From: Candidatus Omnitrophota bacterium
Lineage (GTDB): Bacteria > Omnitrophota > Gorgyraeia > Gygaellales > Profunditerraquicolaceae
DNA length: 38,608 nucleotides
Direction: 5' to 3'
Assembly (NCBI GenBank): GCA_026387475.1
Contig: JAPLLN010000050.1
Location: 1 to 38,608, forward strand
Made by a program: the position numbers and the translations under genes. The first letter of the stretch is position 1. Each line of letters begins with the position of its first letter. The notes beneath the pieces are model-generated. The model saw only the letters and a list, made by a program, of their open reading frames with translations. It ran no database searches and had not been told where the DNA came from. Positions 23,078-33,741 of the stretch are shown here, in pieces.

Positions 23078-24033
23078 TACCTCGCATGCACCACGTCCCC
23101 GGCCATCACCTTCTTGATGACCCCCGAGTCTTTGCGGATGAGGAGCCCGCCGTCAATATCGATATTTACCGCCTCCCCCTCAATATGCTCCCTCTGGCAA
23201 TAGACCTTGACCCTTTTGCCCAAAGTCAGGCTGTATTCGCGCCATTTTTCCAGAACACCCTTGACTCCTTTTTGCTGCCAGGCCAGATAGTTATACTCCA
23301 TGCGGCGCAAGATTTCTTGCAAAAGCCCCACGCGGTTTAACTCCTCTTTTTTCTGCTCTTTTAATGAAGTAGCGCCGCTGATCAATGCCAATTTACCGTT
23401 ATTGACGTTCAATCCGATACCGATGACCACAAAATTTACCTTATCCATCTCGGCGTTAAGCTCCGTAAGTATCCCGCCGATCTTTTTATGGTGAATGAAT
23501 ATATCATTTGGCCATTTGATCTCACAGGAGATGCCCGTGAATTCCTTAATCGCCTCGACAATACTCACCCCCGCAAGAATGGTAAGTATCGAGGCCGAGT
23601 TAGGCAGGACCTTGGGCCTTAAGATCAAAGAGAAATATAATCCTTTATATTTAGGAGAAAACCAGTTTCGCCCCATCCTTCCCCTGCCCTTGGTCTGCGA
23701 TTCCGTCAAAACCAGCGTCCCGTCAACAGCGCCCTTCAAGCCGAGTTGCCCCGCGGCATCCATAGTCGAAGAGACGCTGTCAAAATATATTATCTTCTTC
23801 CCCAGTATCTGGGTATTCAGGCCGCGCAGGACTTCAAATTCAAATAATCTGTCCGGGGCTGACTCCAGGCGGTAGCCTAAATGCGGGACAGCCACGATAT
23901 CGTAGCCGTTATCGCGTAATTCCTGGATATGTTTCCAGAGCGCCTGACGGCTTACACCTAACCGTGAGCTTATCTGGTCGCCGGAAACATAATCCTGTTT
24001 CTTTCTAAGGGCTTCTAAGATTTTTTCTTGCAT
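23077..24033 (-). CDS. birA: Bifunctional biotin-protein ligase and biotin repressor
   Basis: The 318-residue protein has the full bifunctional layout. A winged helix occupies residues 1 to about 60, with SSRLGVSRQALWKHI as the recognition region. The ligase domain follows, with GRGRMGRNWFSP near residue 117, which binds biotinyl-AMP, and KWPNDIF near residue 175. A C-terminal SH3-like domain starts near residue 265. It attaches biotin to carboxylases and, when loaded with biotinyl-AMP, represses biotin genes. The operator beyond its stop codon shows a probable target. It lies 34 bases after the cysteine desulfurase gene. Confidence 0.95.
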   Translation of the reverse strand: MQEKILEALRKKQDYVSGDQISSRLGVSRQALWKHIQELRDNGYDIVAVPHLGYRLESAPDRLFEFEVLRGLNTQILGKKIIYFDSVSSTMDAAGQLGLKGAVDGTLVLTESQTKGRGRMGRNWFSPKYKGLYFSLILRPKVLPNSASILTILAGVSIVEAIKEFTGISCEIKWPNDIFIHHKKIGGILTELNAEMDKVNFVVIGIGLNVNNGKLALISGATSLKEQKKEELNRVGLLQEILRRMEYNYLAWQQKGVKGVLEKWREYSLTLGKRVKVYCQREHIEGEAVNIDIDGGLLIRKDSGVIKKVMAGDVVHAR

Positions 24034-24067
24034 GATTATTTTTTATCGCCTGCCCCGTGAAGAAGGC

Positions 24068-25246
24068 TTATTTACCGGGTTTATTTACGGGGTAGAGCGG
24101 AGACATGGCGCGTAATTTGCTTACGATCTTAGGCAGGTTATCCATAAAATAATTTATATCGTCCTCTGTCGTCCAGCGGCCCATACTTATCCTTAACGAT
24201 CCGTGGGCGACTTCATGAGTAAGGCCGATAGCCAAGAGTACATGCGACGGCTCAAGAGACGACGAGGTACAGGCTGAACCGGTGGAACAAGCGATACCCA
24301 ACATATCCAGATTCAATAGTATTGATTCCCCTTCGATATATTTTATGGAGAAATTAACGTTATTAGGGAGCCTCTTAATAGGATGCCCGTTAAGGATCAC
24401 ATCCGGGATCTTCTCGGGTATCTCTTTGATCATCCTGTCGCGCAAGGCGCTCTGGAATTTCGCTTCTTTTTCCAGGTTCTGGCGGCATAATTCCACGGCC
24501 TTACCCAAGCCGACTATACCCGTGGTATTATAAGTAGATGCGCGCCTGCCTTTTTCCTGATCCCCGCCGTGCAGAAATCTTTCCACGCGCGTGCCTTTTC
24601 TGATATACAGAGCGCCTACGCCTTTAGGCCCGTAAAATTTATGCACCGAAAGCGATAAAAGATCGACATTCAAGTCGTCCACATTCACGGGAATGTGGCC
24701 TACGGTCTGCACCGCGTCGGTATGAAAATATACGCCCTTTTCGTGAGCGATCGATCCTATCTCGGCGACGGGTTGAATAGTGCCGATCTCATTATTAGCG
24801 TGCATTACCGATATAAGAATTGTCTTATCGGTAATAGCCTTCTTGATATCACCCGGATCGACTAATCCGAATTTATCTACTCCGATAAAGGTGACCTTAA
24901 AACCTCTTTTTTCTAAAAATTTGCAGGGCTCGCTCACCGCGTGATGTTCGATAGCGGTTGTAATAATATGATTGCCTTTCTTTTCCATTGCCCTGGCCAC
25001 ACCTTCGACAGCAGTGTTATCCGACTCTGTGCCGCCGGAAGTAAAAACGATCTCTTCCGGTTTAGCCCCTAAAAATGAGGCGAGGCTTTCGCGCGCATCC
25101 TCTATACCCTTTTTGGCATCTTGACCGAACGAATGCAGGCTAGAGGCATTTCCGGACAACTCAAAAAAATACGGCTCCATTGCCTTAAGCACCTCGGGGT
25201 CGCAAGGCGTAGTAGCGGCGTAATCTAAATATACTTTTTTCATCAT
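24068..25246 (-). CDS. Cysteine desulfurase, NifS/IscS family
   Basis: The 392-residue PLP enzyme takes sulfur from cysteine as an enzyme persulfide. It starts KVYLDYAATTPCDPEVL, has HANNEIG and HTDAVQTVGH in the middle, and the PLP lysine in SVHKFYGPKGVGALY near residue 209. The catalytic cysteine is in ACSTGSACTSSSLEPSHVL near residue 333. This is the group I NifS/IscS type. The ATG overlaps the larE stop. It is placed to feed nfu, larE, thiF and perhaps mnmA. NifS and IscS cannot be told apart here. Confidence 0.95.
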   Translation of the reverse strand: MMKKVYLDYAATTPCDPEVLKAMEPYFFELSGNASSLHSFGQDAKKGIEDARESLASFLGAKPEEIVFTSGGTESDNTAVEGVARAMEKKGNHIITTAIEHHAVSEPCKFLEKRGFKVTFIGVDKFGLVDPGDIKKAITDKTILISVMHANNEIGTIQPVAEIGSIAHEKGVYFHTDAVQTVGHIPVNVDDLNVDLLSLSVHKFYGPKGVGALYIRKGTRVERFLHGGDQEKGRRASTYNTTGIVGLGKAVELCRQNLEKEAKFQSALRDRMIKEIPEKIPDVILNGHPIKRLPNNVNFSIKYIEGESILLNLDMLGIACSTGSACTSSSLEPSHVLLAIGLTHEVAHGSLRISMGRWTTEDDINYFMDNLPKIVSKLRAMSPLYPVNKPGK

Positions 25247-26043
25247 ATTACCTCGTTCAAGCTCCCCGTGCGGTAACCTTCCAGATCCACGGTTATATAA
25301 TTATAACCCAATTTTTTTAATTTGTCGACTAGGGCTTTGCGTTTGGCGATCAAAAGCGGGACGTCGTTTTTATCGACTTCGATGCGGCATAATCCGTTGT
25401 AATGGCGTAAACGCACCTGGCTAAACCCGAGTTTTCTTAAGAATACTTCGCCCTTATTAATGCGCTCCAGTATCCGGCTGGAGATCGCTGTCCCGTAAGG
25501 GATGCGCGAGGCAAGGCAGGCAAGGCTGGGCTTATCCGCCGTAGGAAGCCATAAACGCTTGCTCATTTTGCGGATATCATCCTTGGTAAATCCCGCTTCC
25601 ACTAACGGAGAGCGCACCCCCATCTCTTTCTTTGCCCGGTTCCCGGGACGGAAGTCCGCTTTATCGCTGCAATTGCTGGCATCTAATACATATTTTAATT
25701 TATTGCGGTGAGCAATCGCCTTAAGTTTGCTGAAAAGCTCTTTTTTGCAGTAGTAGCAGCGTTGAGTAGGATTGGATATGAATTTTTTGTCTTTTACTTC
25801 ATCGGTGCGGATTATTTTATGGCGCGCGCCTACAAGCTTGGCGATCTTTTTAGCGTAGAGTAACTCTTCTTTCGGGTAAGTCGGGGAGGTCGCAGTGACG
25901 GCGAGCAGGCTTTCTTTGGGTAAAAGTGTGGCAGCTACTTTAAGCAGGAACGCGCTGTCAACTCCTCCGGAGAAAGCGATAAGGCAAGATCTATATTTTA
26001 AGATAAGTTTTTTAAGCTTATCCTGCTTACTATAAAGCGACAA
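25243..26043 (-). CDS. larE: LarE-type ATP-dependent sulfur transferase
   Basis: The 266-residue protein has a PP-loop (AFSGGVDSAFLL) near residue 23 and the family segment PSLACLASRIPYGT near residue 172, whose cysteine matches the sulfur-donating residue of LarE. LarE builds the sulfur groups of the nickel-pincer cofactor of lactate racemase. An additional CYYC pair near residue 95 gives three cysteines in total. As I recall this is a feature of LarE forms that carry a [4Fe-4S] cluster and act catalytically. No larA, larB or larC is in the window. It lies between nfu (14-base overlap) and the cysteine desulfurase. Confidence 0.85.
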   Translation of the reverse strand: MSLYSKQDKLKKLILKYRSCLIAFSGGVDSAFLLKVAATLLPKESLLAVTATSPTYPKEELLYAKKIAKLVGARHKIIRTDEVKDKKFISNPTQRCYYCKKELFSKLKAIAHRNKLKYVLDASNCSDKADFRPGNRAKKEMGVRSPLVEAGFTKDDIRKMSKRLWLPTADKPSLACLASRIPYGTAISSRILERINKGEVFLRKLGFSQVRLRHYNGLCRIEVDKNDVPLLIAKRKALVDKLKKLGYNYITVDLEGYRTGSLNEVI

Positions 26044-26251
26044 CCTCTTTAACCTCGGGGACTTCCTGTTTTAAGATCTTTTCAACGCCGTTCTTTAAAG
26101 TCATCTGGGACATGGGACAACAACCGCAGGTGCCGGTAAGCCTTAATTTTACTACCCCGTCTTTGCTTACATCGACTAATTCCACATTGCCTCCGTCAGC
26201 CATAAGCATGGGGCGTATCTTATCTAATGCCTTCTCGACTTTGTCTTTCAT
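26030..26251 (-). CDS. NifU C-terminal domain (Nfu-type) iron-sulfur carrier
   Basis: The 73-residue protein is a stand-alone NifU C-terminal domain. It contains ALDKIRPMLMADGGNVELV at the N-terminus and the cluster-binding CGCCPMS motif near residue 42, where the CxxC pair holds a [4Fe-4S] cluster bridged in a dimer. It carries clusters or sulfur from the desulfurase to target proteins. It has a clear ribosome binding site (AAAGGAG) 12 bases after thiF ends and overlaps larE by 14 bases. Confidence 0.93.
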   Translation of the reverse strand: MKDKVEKALDKIRPMLMADGGNVELVDVSKDGVVKLRLTGTCGCCPMSQMTLKNGVEKILKQEVPEVKEVVAL

Positions 26252-26262
26252 GTTGGTCTCCT

Positions 26263-26880
26263 TTATTTGATTATACCATTATTAAGCACATATTCCAGTA
26301 TTACATCCGCCTGCTTGGCCGCGGCAATGCTTACGCGCGGCGCCAGCGGAGGATTCTTGGCAACATCCGATTTAAGGTCGCCGATCAAAACCAGGTTTTT
26401 CTTAAGCCTGTGCACCATGATCTCGTCGCTTGAGCCGACTCCGCCTAAACCCGAGACCCCGACGATAAATTTACCCGTACCCAGGAGCTCCTGCACCAGC
26501 ATACTCTTGTACTCCGCCTTATCAAAACACTCGGCGATGATACCGCAATCTTTAAATAAATCCCTGATATTGGCATCTTCAATACGCTCCTGCCTAGCAT
26601 CGATCTCTAAGCCCGAATTAATTCTGCATAGATTATCCCTAAGCGCCAGGACCTTAGCCATCCCTACCTGATTAGCGAAGTAAAACTGTCTATCCAGATT
26701 AGCCGGAGAAACCACATCAAAATCAATTATGGTCAGGCGCTTAAAACCCACCCTTACCAGAGTTAGCGCGCAGTTTGAACCCAGGCCGCCTGCCCCGGCA
26801 ATACCGACGCGCGTATTCTGGAGGCGCCTGAAATTATCTTCTCCGAATTTCTTGATTAAGTTCTCGATCAATGTTTCCAT
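26263..26880 (-). CDS. thiF: Sulfur carrier protein ThiS adenylyltransferase
   Basis: The 205-residue protein is a short E1-like enzyme. The nucleotide-binding GIAGAGGLGSNCAL lies near residue 26, followed by IDFDVVSPANLDRQFYF near residue 53, with the conserved arginine that contacts ATP. It activates the C-terminal glycine of ThiS for thiocarboxylation. The zinc-binding cysteine pairs of longer ThiF proteins are absent, which fits the short anaerobe-type family. It is one base downstream of thiH. Confidence 0.9.
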   Translation of the reverse strand: METLIENLIKKFGEDNFRRLQNTRVGIAGAGGLGSNCALTLVRVGFKRLTIIDFDVVSPANLDRQFYFANQVGMAKVLALRDNLCRINSGLEIDARQERIEDANIRDLFKDCGIIAECFDKAEYKSMLVQELLGTGKFIVGVSGLGGVGSSDEIMVHRLKKNLVLIGDLKSDVAKNPPLAPRVSIAAAKQADVILEYVLNNGIIK

Positions 26881-26881
26881 T

Positions 26882-27898
26882 TTAAATCGGCATCCAATCC
26901 TTTAAAACCGGCTGATAGCCTAATTTATAAAGCATGGTCTTTATTTCTTCGATTGACCTTTGGTCCTGGATCTTGAATTGCGCCGACTCCGGCGCTCCTT
27001 CCAGGGTATGCCCTCCCACCAGAGTGCTTGAACCTGCTGAAATGCGCGTTATCCCCAAAGGAATAAGATTCTCGCGCAGACTGGCGCTCTCTCTCGTCGA
27101 TAGGCTTATACTTAAGCGCGGCAACTTCAGGCGCAGATATATAATGATCTGGGCCAAGTCCCTGTCGTTTACCGCGTAAGCCGGTTTAAATCCGGATACC
27201 TGCGGCCGGATGCGCGGGAGGGAAACTCCGATCTCAACATCGGGGAATTTATCCTGTAAATATTGCGCATGCAGGCCGAGCATGAAAGCCTCGGTTTTCC
27301 AGTCATTCAGCCCCAGAAGCGCGCCGATATTAACTGACCTCATCCCTGCCCGAGCCCCCCGCTCCGGAGCATCTAACCGGAAAAGGTAATCCTTTTTCGG
27401 CCCCGCGGGATGCACTTTGGAATAGATCTCTTCATCATAAACTTCCTGATAAATAGTCAGGCCGTCTACTCCGGCAGCTACAAGCGAGGCATATTCAGGT
27501 TCGCTTAGAGGATAGATCTCAACGGAAATAGAAGAAAAGTAACCCTTGAGAACCTTGATGCAATCCTTGATATATTCAAGGGGGCTCTCTGACCTATCTT
27601 CTCCGGTTAAAATAAGTATATGCTTTAATCCGGTGGAACTTATAAAGCGCGCTTCCGCTGCAACCTCATCAAGAGATAATTTCCTTCTTTCGATATTATT
27701 CTTTATATTAAATCCGCAGTAAACACAGGAGTTATCGCAATAATTAGCCAGATACATCGGAGTATAAAGCTGGATGGCGCGGCCGAAAAATCTCAAGGTC
27801 AGGTCTCTGGCCAGAACCGCTTTTGTTTCAAGGCCATTTTCATCGTCAGGCTCAAGCCTCTTACCTTTATTTTGGGAATAGACCTGATAAAAACCCAT
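26882..27898 (-). CDS. thiH: 2-iminoacetate synthase, radical SAM
   Basis: The 338-residue radical SAM enzyme splits tyrosine into dehydroglycine (2-iminoacetate) and p-cresol for the thiazole ring of thiamin. The CxxxCxxC motif is in YCDNSCVYCGFN near residue 53. The GEDRSESPLEYI and VEIYPLSEPEY segments match ThiH. It replaces the oxygen-dependent ThiO, as expected in an anaerobe. It lies between thiG and thiF. HydG is the close relative, but the thi context and length favour ThiH. Confidence 0.94.
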   Translation of the reverse strand: MGFYQVYSQNKGKRLEPDDENGLETKAVLARDLTLRFFGRAIQLYTPMYLANYCDNSCVYCGFNIKNNIERRKLSLDEVAAEARFISSTGLKHILILTGEDRSESPLEYIKDCIKVLKGYFSSISVEIYPLSEPEYASLVAAGVDGLTIYQEVYDEEIYSKVHPAGPKKDYLFRLDAPERGARAGMRSVNIGALLGLNDWKTEAFMLGLHAQYLQDKFPDVEIGVSLPRIRPQVSGFKPAYAVNDRDLAQIIIYLRLKLPRLSISLSTRESASLRENLIPLGITRISAGSSTLVGGHTLEGAPESAQFKIQDQRSIEEIKTMLYKLGYQPVLKDWMPI

Positions 27899-27901
27899 CT
27901 C

Positions 27902-28678
27902 TTAACTTTCTTCTCTTAAGAATCCGGTAAGCGGAGAGGAAGGCTCAGGATTATCGCGGCTTGAGGGTATCCCCGTAACATAGGCCAACCGCCCTGCTTC
28001 AACCGCTTTGCTGAAAGCAACCGCATATCCGACGGGGTCACGGCTGACGGCAATAGCAGTATTCACCAGAACCGCAGCGCACCCTAATTCCATGCATGTG
28101 CAGGCATCCGATGGCCGGCCAAGCCCGGCATCAACAATAACCGGGATGCTAAGTTCTTTAACCAAGATCTCGACAAGTTCCTTAGTCCTTAAACCGCGGT
28201 TAGTGCCTATTGGTGAGCCTAAAGGCATTACCGCAGCAGCGCCCGCTTCCAACATCCTGCGGGCAATTGATAGGTCCGGGTTCATGTAAGGAAAAACCAC
28301 AAAACCCTCTTTAGCTAGAATCTCCGTAGCCTTAAGAGTTTCGATATTATCCGGAAGCAAATATTTATTATCTTTGACTACTTCTATTTTAATCCAGTTT
28401 CCGCTCCCTGCTGCTTTTGCTAGGCGGGCAATACGCACTGCCTCATCGGCATTGCGCGCTCCCGACGTATTGATCATCACATTGCAGCCTTTAGGAATAT
28501 AATCCAGGATGTTTTCCTCTTTAGAGCGGGTATCGACCCTACGCAAGGCGACTGTTGCTACATCGACCTTGGATGCCGCCAGGGCCTTTTTCATTACCTC
28601 ATAGCTGGAAAATTTTCCAGTACCTATAAAAAACCTGTTGGCAATGGACTTCCCCGCTATTTTAAGCGAATCTTCCAT
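27902..28678 (-). CDS. thiG: Thiazole synthase
   Basis: The 258-residue TIM-barrel protein is ThiG, which joins deoxyxylulose phosphate, 2-iminoacetate and sulfur from ThiS thiocarboxylate. The Schiff-base lysine is in [17 protein letters not shown] near residue 95. The [12 protein letters not shown] and [14 protein letters not shown] segments bind phosphate. The order thiS, thiG, thiH, thiF is the usual anaerobic thiazole operon. It starts two bases after thiS ends. Confidence 0.96.
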   Translation of the reverse strand: MEDSLKIAGKSIANRFFIGTGKFSSYEVMKKALAASKVDVATVALRRVDTRSKEENILDYIPKGCNVMINTSGARNADEAVRIARLAKAAGSGNWIKIEVVKDNKYLLPDNIETLKATEILAKEGFVVFPYMNPDLSIARRMLEAGAAAVMPLGSPIGTNRGLRTKELVEILVKELSIPVIVDAGLGRPSDACTCMELGCAAVLVNTAIAVSRDPVGYAVAFSKAVEAGRLAYVTGIPSSRDNPEPSSPLTGFLREES

Positions 28679-28680
28679 AA

Positions 28681-28881
28681 TTATCCCCCTCCGACGAAAC
28701 TGACTATTTCTATACTATCAAGTTCGCGCAAATCAACCCCTCCCCACTCTTCCTTAGGGATAATGCGCAAGTTATGCTCGACCACGATATGTTGCGCGCA
28801 GAGCCCAATCTCTGAAATAAGCTGGGCAAGATTCAATTTCTTTTCGATATCCTCGCTTTTTCCGTTAATTTTAATCTTCAT
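28681..28881 (-). CDS. thiS: Sulfur carrier protein ThiS
   Basis: From the ATG at 28881 the protein is 66 residues with the ubiquitin-like fold and ends in VSFVGGG, the glycine tail that becomes a thiocarboxylate. A longer frame from a TTG at 28926 would add 15 residues from inside the metW end and does not fit the family. The ribosome binding site before 28881 is poor, so coupling to metW translation (29-base gap) is likely. It lies immediately before thiG. Confidence 0.9.
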   Translation of the reverse strand: MKIKINGKSEDIEKKLNLAQLISEIGLCAQHIVVEHNLRIIPKEEWGGVDLRELDSIEIVSFVGGG

Positions 28882-28909
28882 AATAATGGAAGGTGGCTTC
28901 CGGAAGGAA

Positions 28910-29500
28910 TTATTTTTGAATAACAAAAATCGCGTTCAAGGCAAAAAGGTTCGGCCAGAAACCGACCTCTCTCTTCTTACCTAAATAACGCACATGCAAG
29001 ATCTTAAAACCCTTGACCGCGCAATAGTACTTGAAATCGCTGATACTTAAGAACCGCACGTTAGGCGTATCAAACCAGTGATAAGGCAGCGATTTAGTGA
29101 TCGGCGCCTTCCCCCGGAAGAACATCATGAGGCGCGCCCTTATGTGGGCGAAATTGGAAAACCCGATTATAGCTTTGTTGCCTACGCGCAATGTTTCATC
29201 CATGACCAGGTCGATCTTCTTTACCTCTTGTAAGCTCTGATTGAGTATCACATAATCAAAAGACTTATCCGGATAATCCGTCAGCCCGGAATCGATATCG
29301 CTGTGGAATACGCTTAAGCCTTTCTCAACACACTGATACACCGCCTCTTCGCTGATCTCAATACCCTGAACCAGGGCGCTTCTTTCTTTGGCCAAAAGGT
29401 ACAAAAGATCTCCATTGCCGCAGCCTAAATCCAAAACTCTGGATCCCTGCTCGACGATATCGGTAATAATCCTGTAATCCAGGCTTACATTTTCGCTCAA
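28910..29500 (-). CDS. metW: MetW-family methyltransferase-like protein
   Basis: The 196-residue protein is MetW. The SAM-binding VLDLGCGNGDLL lies near residue 23 and GIEISEEAVYQCVEKGLSV near residue 46. DYVILNQSLQEV occurs near residue 82 and the KSLPYHWFDTPNVRFLSI segment, diagnostic for the family, near residue 135. MetW is nearly always encoded after metX and is thought to assist homoserine acylation in methionine synthesis. Here it starts four bases after metX ends. Confidence 0.95.
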   Translation of the reverse strand: MSENVSLDYRIITDIVEQGSRVLDLGCGNGDLLYLLAKERSALVQGIEISEEAVYQCVEKGLSVFHSDIDSGLTDYPDKSFDYVILNQSLQEVKKIDLVMDETLRVGNKAIIGFSNFAHIRARLMMFFRGKAPITKSLPYHWFDTPNVRFLSISDFKYYCAVKGFKILHVRYLGKKREVGFWPNLFALNAIFVIQK

Positions 29501-29504
29501 CTTG

Positions 29505-30641
29505 CTACCTCGCTATATTGTACCCGTGAAAAGTCTTTTTCAGGAAATGCTTGATCAGGCGCGTCTCTTCTTCGACCTCTAGAAGAAATGCGTCATGCCC
29601 GTAAGTGGAATTTATTTCGCAATAAGTAGCATCCACCCCGCGGATCTTTAACTGGCGCACGATATCCTGCGACTGGTACGACGGATAGAGCCAGTCAGAC
29701 TTAAAAGAGATCACCAGGAAACGCACATCAATAGCCTTGGGGATCAATTTAGCTCCCGACAGATCGAAATAATCCATGGCCTTAGTCACATACAGATAAG
29801 AGTTGGCATCAAAGCGCTTCACGAAATTATCTCCGCGGTAACGCAAATAGCCCTCGACTTCAAAATCCGTAGTAAACTTAAAGCTGTAATCTTTATCTTT
29901 CAGTTTGCGGGAGAATTTTTCCTCCATGGACTTATCGCTCATATAAGTGATATGCCCGATCATGCGCGCAACAGCTAGGCCCCGTTCGGGCTTATCGGAA
30001 TCATAATAATTGCCTTCATTCCAGGCAGGGTCAGCCATTACCGCCTGCCTCCCGACTTCATCAAAAGCGATCTGTTGCGGGGAGTGCTTCAAGGCGCAAG
30101 CTATGGGTATTGCGCTTTGCATATTCTTAGGAAAACTCGCCACCCACTGCAGAACCTGCATTCCGCCCATTGATCCGCCGATGACACAAAGTAATTTCTT
30201 TATACCGAGGTTATCGATCAAATGTTTCTGCGCCCGGACCATATCCGCTATAGTAATTACGGGAAAACTTAACCCGTAGGGCTTATTGGTCTGGGGATTT
30301 ATCGACGACGGGCCGGTCGAACCGCGGCATCCTCCCAGGCAATTAGAACAGATTACAAAATATTTATCAGTATCTAACGCCTTGTCCGGGCCGATCATAT
30401 CGTTCCACCACCCCGGGTCTTTATCTCCTTCGTGAAAACCCGCAGCGTGCGCATCTCCGGATAAAGCATGCACCACAAGAATGGCATTGGTCTTCTCCGG
30501 ATTTAGTTCACCGTAAGTCTCATAAGCGAGCGTAATAGGGCCCAAGGCCTTCCCTGAATCAAGTTTCAATTCATCGGGAGACTCTCCGAATGTAAAATAC
30601 TGCTGTTTAACCAGCCCTATATTCTCTGCTTTTAAAGTCAT
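29505..30641 (-). CDS. metX: Homoserine O-acetyltransferase
   Basis: The 378-residue alpha/beta hydrolase makes O-acetylhomoserine for methionine synthesis. The nucleophile is in [12 protein letters not shown] near residue 158 and the catalytic histidine is in YGHDAFLLE near residue 348, with SLNPSTNKPYG-like substrate segments between. With metY it gives direct sulfhydrylation to homocysteine. The start overlaps the cysK stop by four bases. Succinyl-CoA use is possible in some members of the family, so acetyl specificity is inferred. Confidence 0.94.
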   Translation of the reverse strand: MTLKAENIGLVKQQYFTFGESPDELKLDSGKALGPITLAYETYGELNPEKTNAILVVHALSGDAHAAGFHEGDKDPGWWNDMIGPDKALDTDKYFVICSNCLGGCRGSTGPSSINPQTNKPYGLSFPVITIADMVRAQKHLIDNLGIKKLLCVIGGSMGGMQVLQWVASFPKNMQSAIPIACALKHSPQQIAFDEVGRQAVMADPAWNEGNYYDSDKPERGLAVARMIGHITYMSDKSMEEKFSRKLKDKDYSFKFTTDFEVEGYLRYRGDNFVKRFDANSYLYVTKAMDYFDLSGAKLIPKAIDVRFLVISFKSDWLYPSYQSQDIVRQLKIRGVDATYCEINSTYGHDAFLLEVEEETRLIKHFLKKTFHGYNIAR

Positions 30642-31573
30642 GCTAAATACTCCTGAAATAGCCAGGTGGAAAGATATCTCTCGCCTGTATCCGGGAGAAC
30701 TACTACTATGGTTTTACCTTTTGATTCTGCTCTTTTGGCAACTTCCATGGCTGCCCACATGGCTGCTCCGCTGGAAATCCCTACAAAAATGCCTTCCTGA
30801 CGCGCTAACTTCCGGGCTGTTGCCCCGGCATCATCATTACTGACCTTGATGATCTCGTCGATGACCTTGAGATCTAATATCTGCGGCACAAAACCCGCGC
30901 CTATGCCTTGAATCTTATGCGGGCCGGGTTTTCCTCCGGACAAGACCGGTGAATCCGCCGGTTCAACGCCGATGACTTTCAAAGCGGGATTTTTTTTCTT
31001 AATAGCTTCCCCTACTCCGGTTATTGTACCACCCGTCCCGATTCCGGCAATAAAAATATCGACTAAGCCGCCCGTATCTTTCCAAATCTCTTCGGCAGTA
31101 GTCTTACGGTGTATCTCGGGATTAGCCGGGTTATTAAACTGCTGCGGGACAAAACTATTCGGGGTTTTCTCAGCCAGCTCTTCGGCTTTTTCAACTGCTC
31201 CCTTCATTCCTTTAGCGCCTTCGGTCAAAACAAGCTCTGCCCCGAAGATCTTCAAAAGCTGTCTGCGCTCGACACTCATAGTATCAGGCATGGTCAGGAT
31301 CAATTTATAACCTTTTGCCGCAGCCACAAATGCCAGGGCAATCCCGGTGTTACCGCTGGTCGGCTCAATGATCACCGAATTCTTATTTAATAGCCCTTTT
31401 TTCTCGGCATCCTCGATCATAGCCACGCCGATCCTGTCCTTGACGCTCGAGAGCGGGTTAAAAAACTCTAATTTTGCTAATACCGTTCCTCCCATACCCT
31501 GGGTCAGCTTGTTTATTTTAACCAGAGGCGTATGGCCGACGGTTTTAGTTATATCGCTGTATATACCAGACAT
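30638..31573 (-). CDS. cysK: Cysteine synthase (O-acetylserine sulfhydrylase)
   Basis: The 311-residue PLP enzyme makes cysteine from O-acetylserine and sulfide. The PLP lysine is in [14 protein letters not shown] near residue 44. [12 protein letters not shown] lies near residue 69, [10 protein letters not shown] near residue 179 and the C-terminal [10 protein letters not shown] near residue 266. It uses sulfide from the sulfite reductase encoded upstream. It has a GGAGG ribosome binding site. A second, partial cysK-like gene is at the right end of the window. Confidence 0.96.
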   Translation of the reverse strand: MSGIYSDITKTVGHTPLVKINKLTQGMGGTVLAKLEFFNPLSSVKDRIGVAMIEDAEKKGLLNKNSVIIEPTSGNTGIALAFVAAAKGYKLILTMPDTMSVERRQLLKIFGAELVLTEGAKGMKGAVEKAEELAEKTPNSFVPQQFNNPANPEIHRKTTAEEIWKDTGGLVDIFIAGIGTGGTITGVGEAIKKKNPALKVIGVEPADSPVLSGGKPGPHKIQGIGAGFVPQILDLKVIDEIIKVSNDDAGATARKLARQEGIFVGISSGAAMWAAMEVAKRAESKGKTIVVVLPDTGERYLSTWLFQEYLA

Positions 31574-31597
31574 TTAATCCTCCTTGCCCACAGGGGC

Positions 31598-31629
31598 ACA
31601 CCGGCGCAATTCCGATTAGCGCCGGGTGT
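31598..31629 (-). repeat. Intercistronic GC-rich hairpin between metY and cysK
   Basis: ACACCGGCGC (31598-31607) pairs with GCGCCGGGTGT (31619-31629), with one bulged G and an 11-base loop. It fills the 60-base gap between the two genes. No T-run follows on the minus strand, so it is more likely an mRNA-stabilising or processing hairpin than a terminator. Confidence 0.5.
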
Positions 31630-31633
31630 AACG

Positions 31634-32968
<1,335 letters not shown>

Positions 32969-33000
32969 TTACTGATTTAATTATTATCCGTCAGTTTCAA

Positions 33001-33741
33001 TTATTGCACAACAGAAATCTTACTCAGACCCACCTCCTTTAGGAAATTCTCCCTGGATATCTGCTCGATCAACAGGGCAAGCCGCTGTTTGGGCTTAGCG
33101 TTATTTTTAAAGAATTTAACCACTGCATCGATTATCTTTAAAACTTCATCCTCAGTGAAAACCCGGTTTAGTTTAAAACCTATGCACGGGGTCTTTCCGC
33201 CGCACCCCCCCAGATATACTGCATAACCTACCCGCTTTTCTCCTCCCTGAATATCCACGGCCCCGTGTATCCCTATTTCAGACTGCTGCGCGCGGGTGCA
33301 AGAATTAGGGCATCCGGAAATAGCGATCTTAAATTTATGCGGCAAGTCCATCGCGCATTTTATATGCAACTCATTTTCTATACGGTCGTAAAGCGCGAAG
33401 GTATTTATTAGGCCGGATTTACACCAGTTATTCCCCGGGCAAGTAGTAGTAGTACGCAGGCGCGCGCCCGATGTCCCGGTCTCAATACCGGCAGACTTAA
33501 CCCGTGCCTCGGTTTTCTCAATATCCTCAAATTTAATAAAAGGTATTTCCACGCCCTGCCGCGCAGTCAAGTGTAGAAAGCCATTACCGAACTCCTCGGA
33601 AATCTTGGCCAGTTCATTCATCGCCTTTTTATCATAATTCCCATGGGGCATTCTGGCCCGCAAGAGAAAGAGCCCTTCTTGTTTTTGTTTCAGGAACCCG
33701 CGTTTCTTTAAAGCATCATAATCTAAATTTTCGGGTATCAT
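33001..33741 (-). CDS. Small siroheme sulfite (or nitrite) reductase
   Basis: The 246-residue protein has one copy of the nitrite/sulfite reductase repeat. Siroheme-[4Fe-4S] cysteines are in CPGNNWC near residue 105 and GCPNSC near residue 143. An N-terminal half domain contains HLTARQGVEIPFI. It is far shorter than CysI and resembles the low molecular weight assimilatory enzyme of anaerobes or AsrC without the extra ferredoxin domain. Surrounding siroheme and cysteine/methionine genes point to sulfite reduction for assimilation. The electron donor gene is not adjacent. It abuts hemL, with a one-base overlap. Confidence 0.85.
   Translation of the reverse strand: MIPENLDYDALKKRGFLKQKQEGLFLLRARMPHGNYDKKAMNELAKISEEFGNGFLHLTARQGVEIPFIKFEDIEKTEARVKSAGIETGTSGARLRTTTTCPGNNWCKSGLINTFALYDRIENELHIKCAMDLPHKFKIAISGCPNSCTRAQQSEIGIHGAVDIQGGEKRVGYAVYLGGCGGKTPCIGFKLNRVFTEDEVLKIIDAVVKFFKNNAKPKQRLALLIEQISRENFLKEVGLSKISVVQ

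Noticed and set aside
31598-31629. Terminator between metY and cysK
   Set aside because: The hairpin is not followed by a T-run and the cysK ribosome binding site lies directly behind it.
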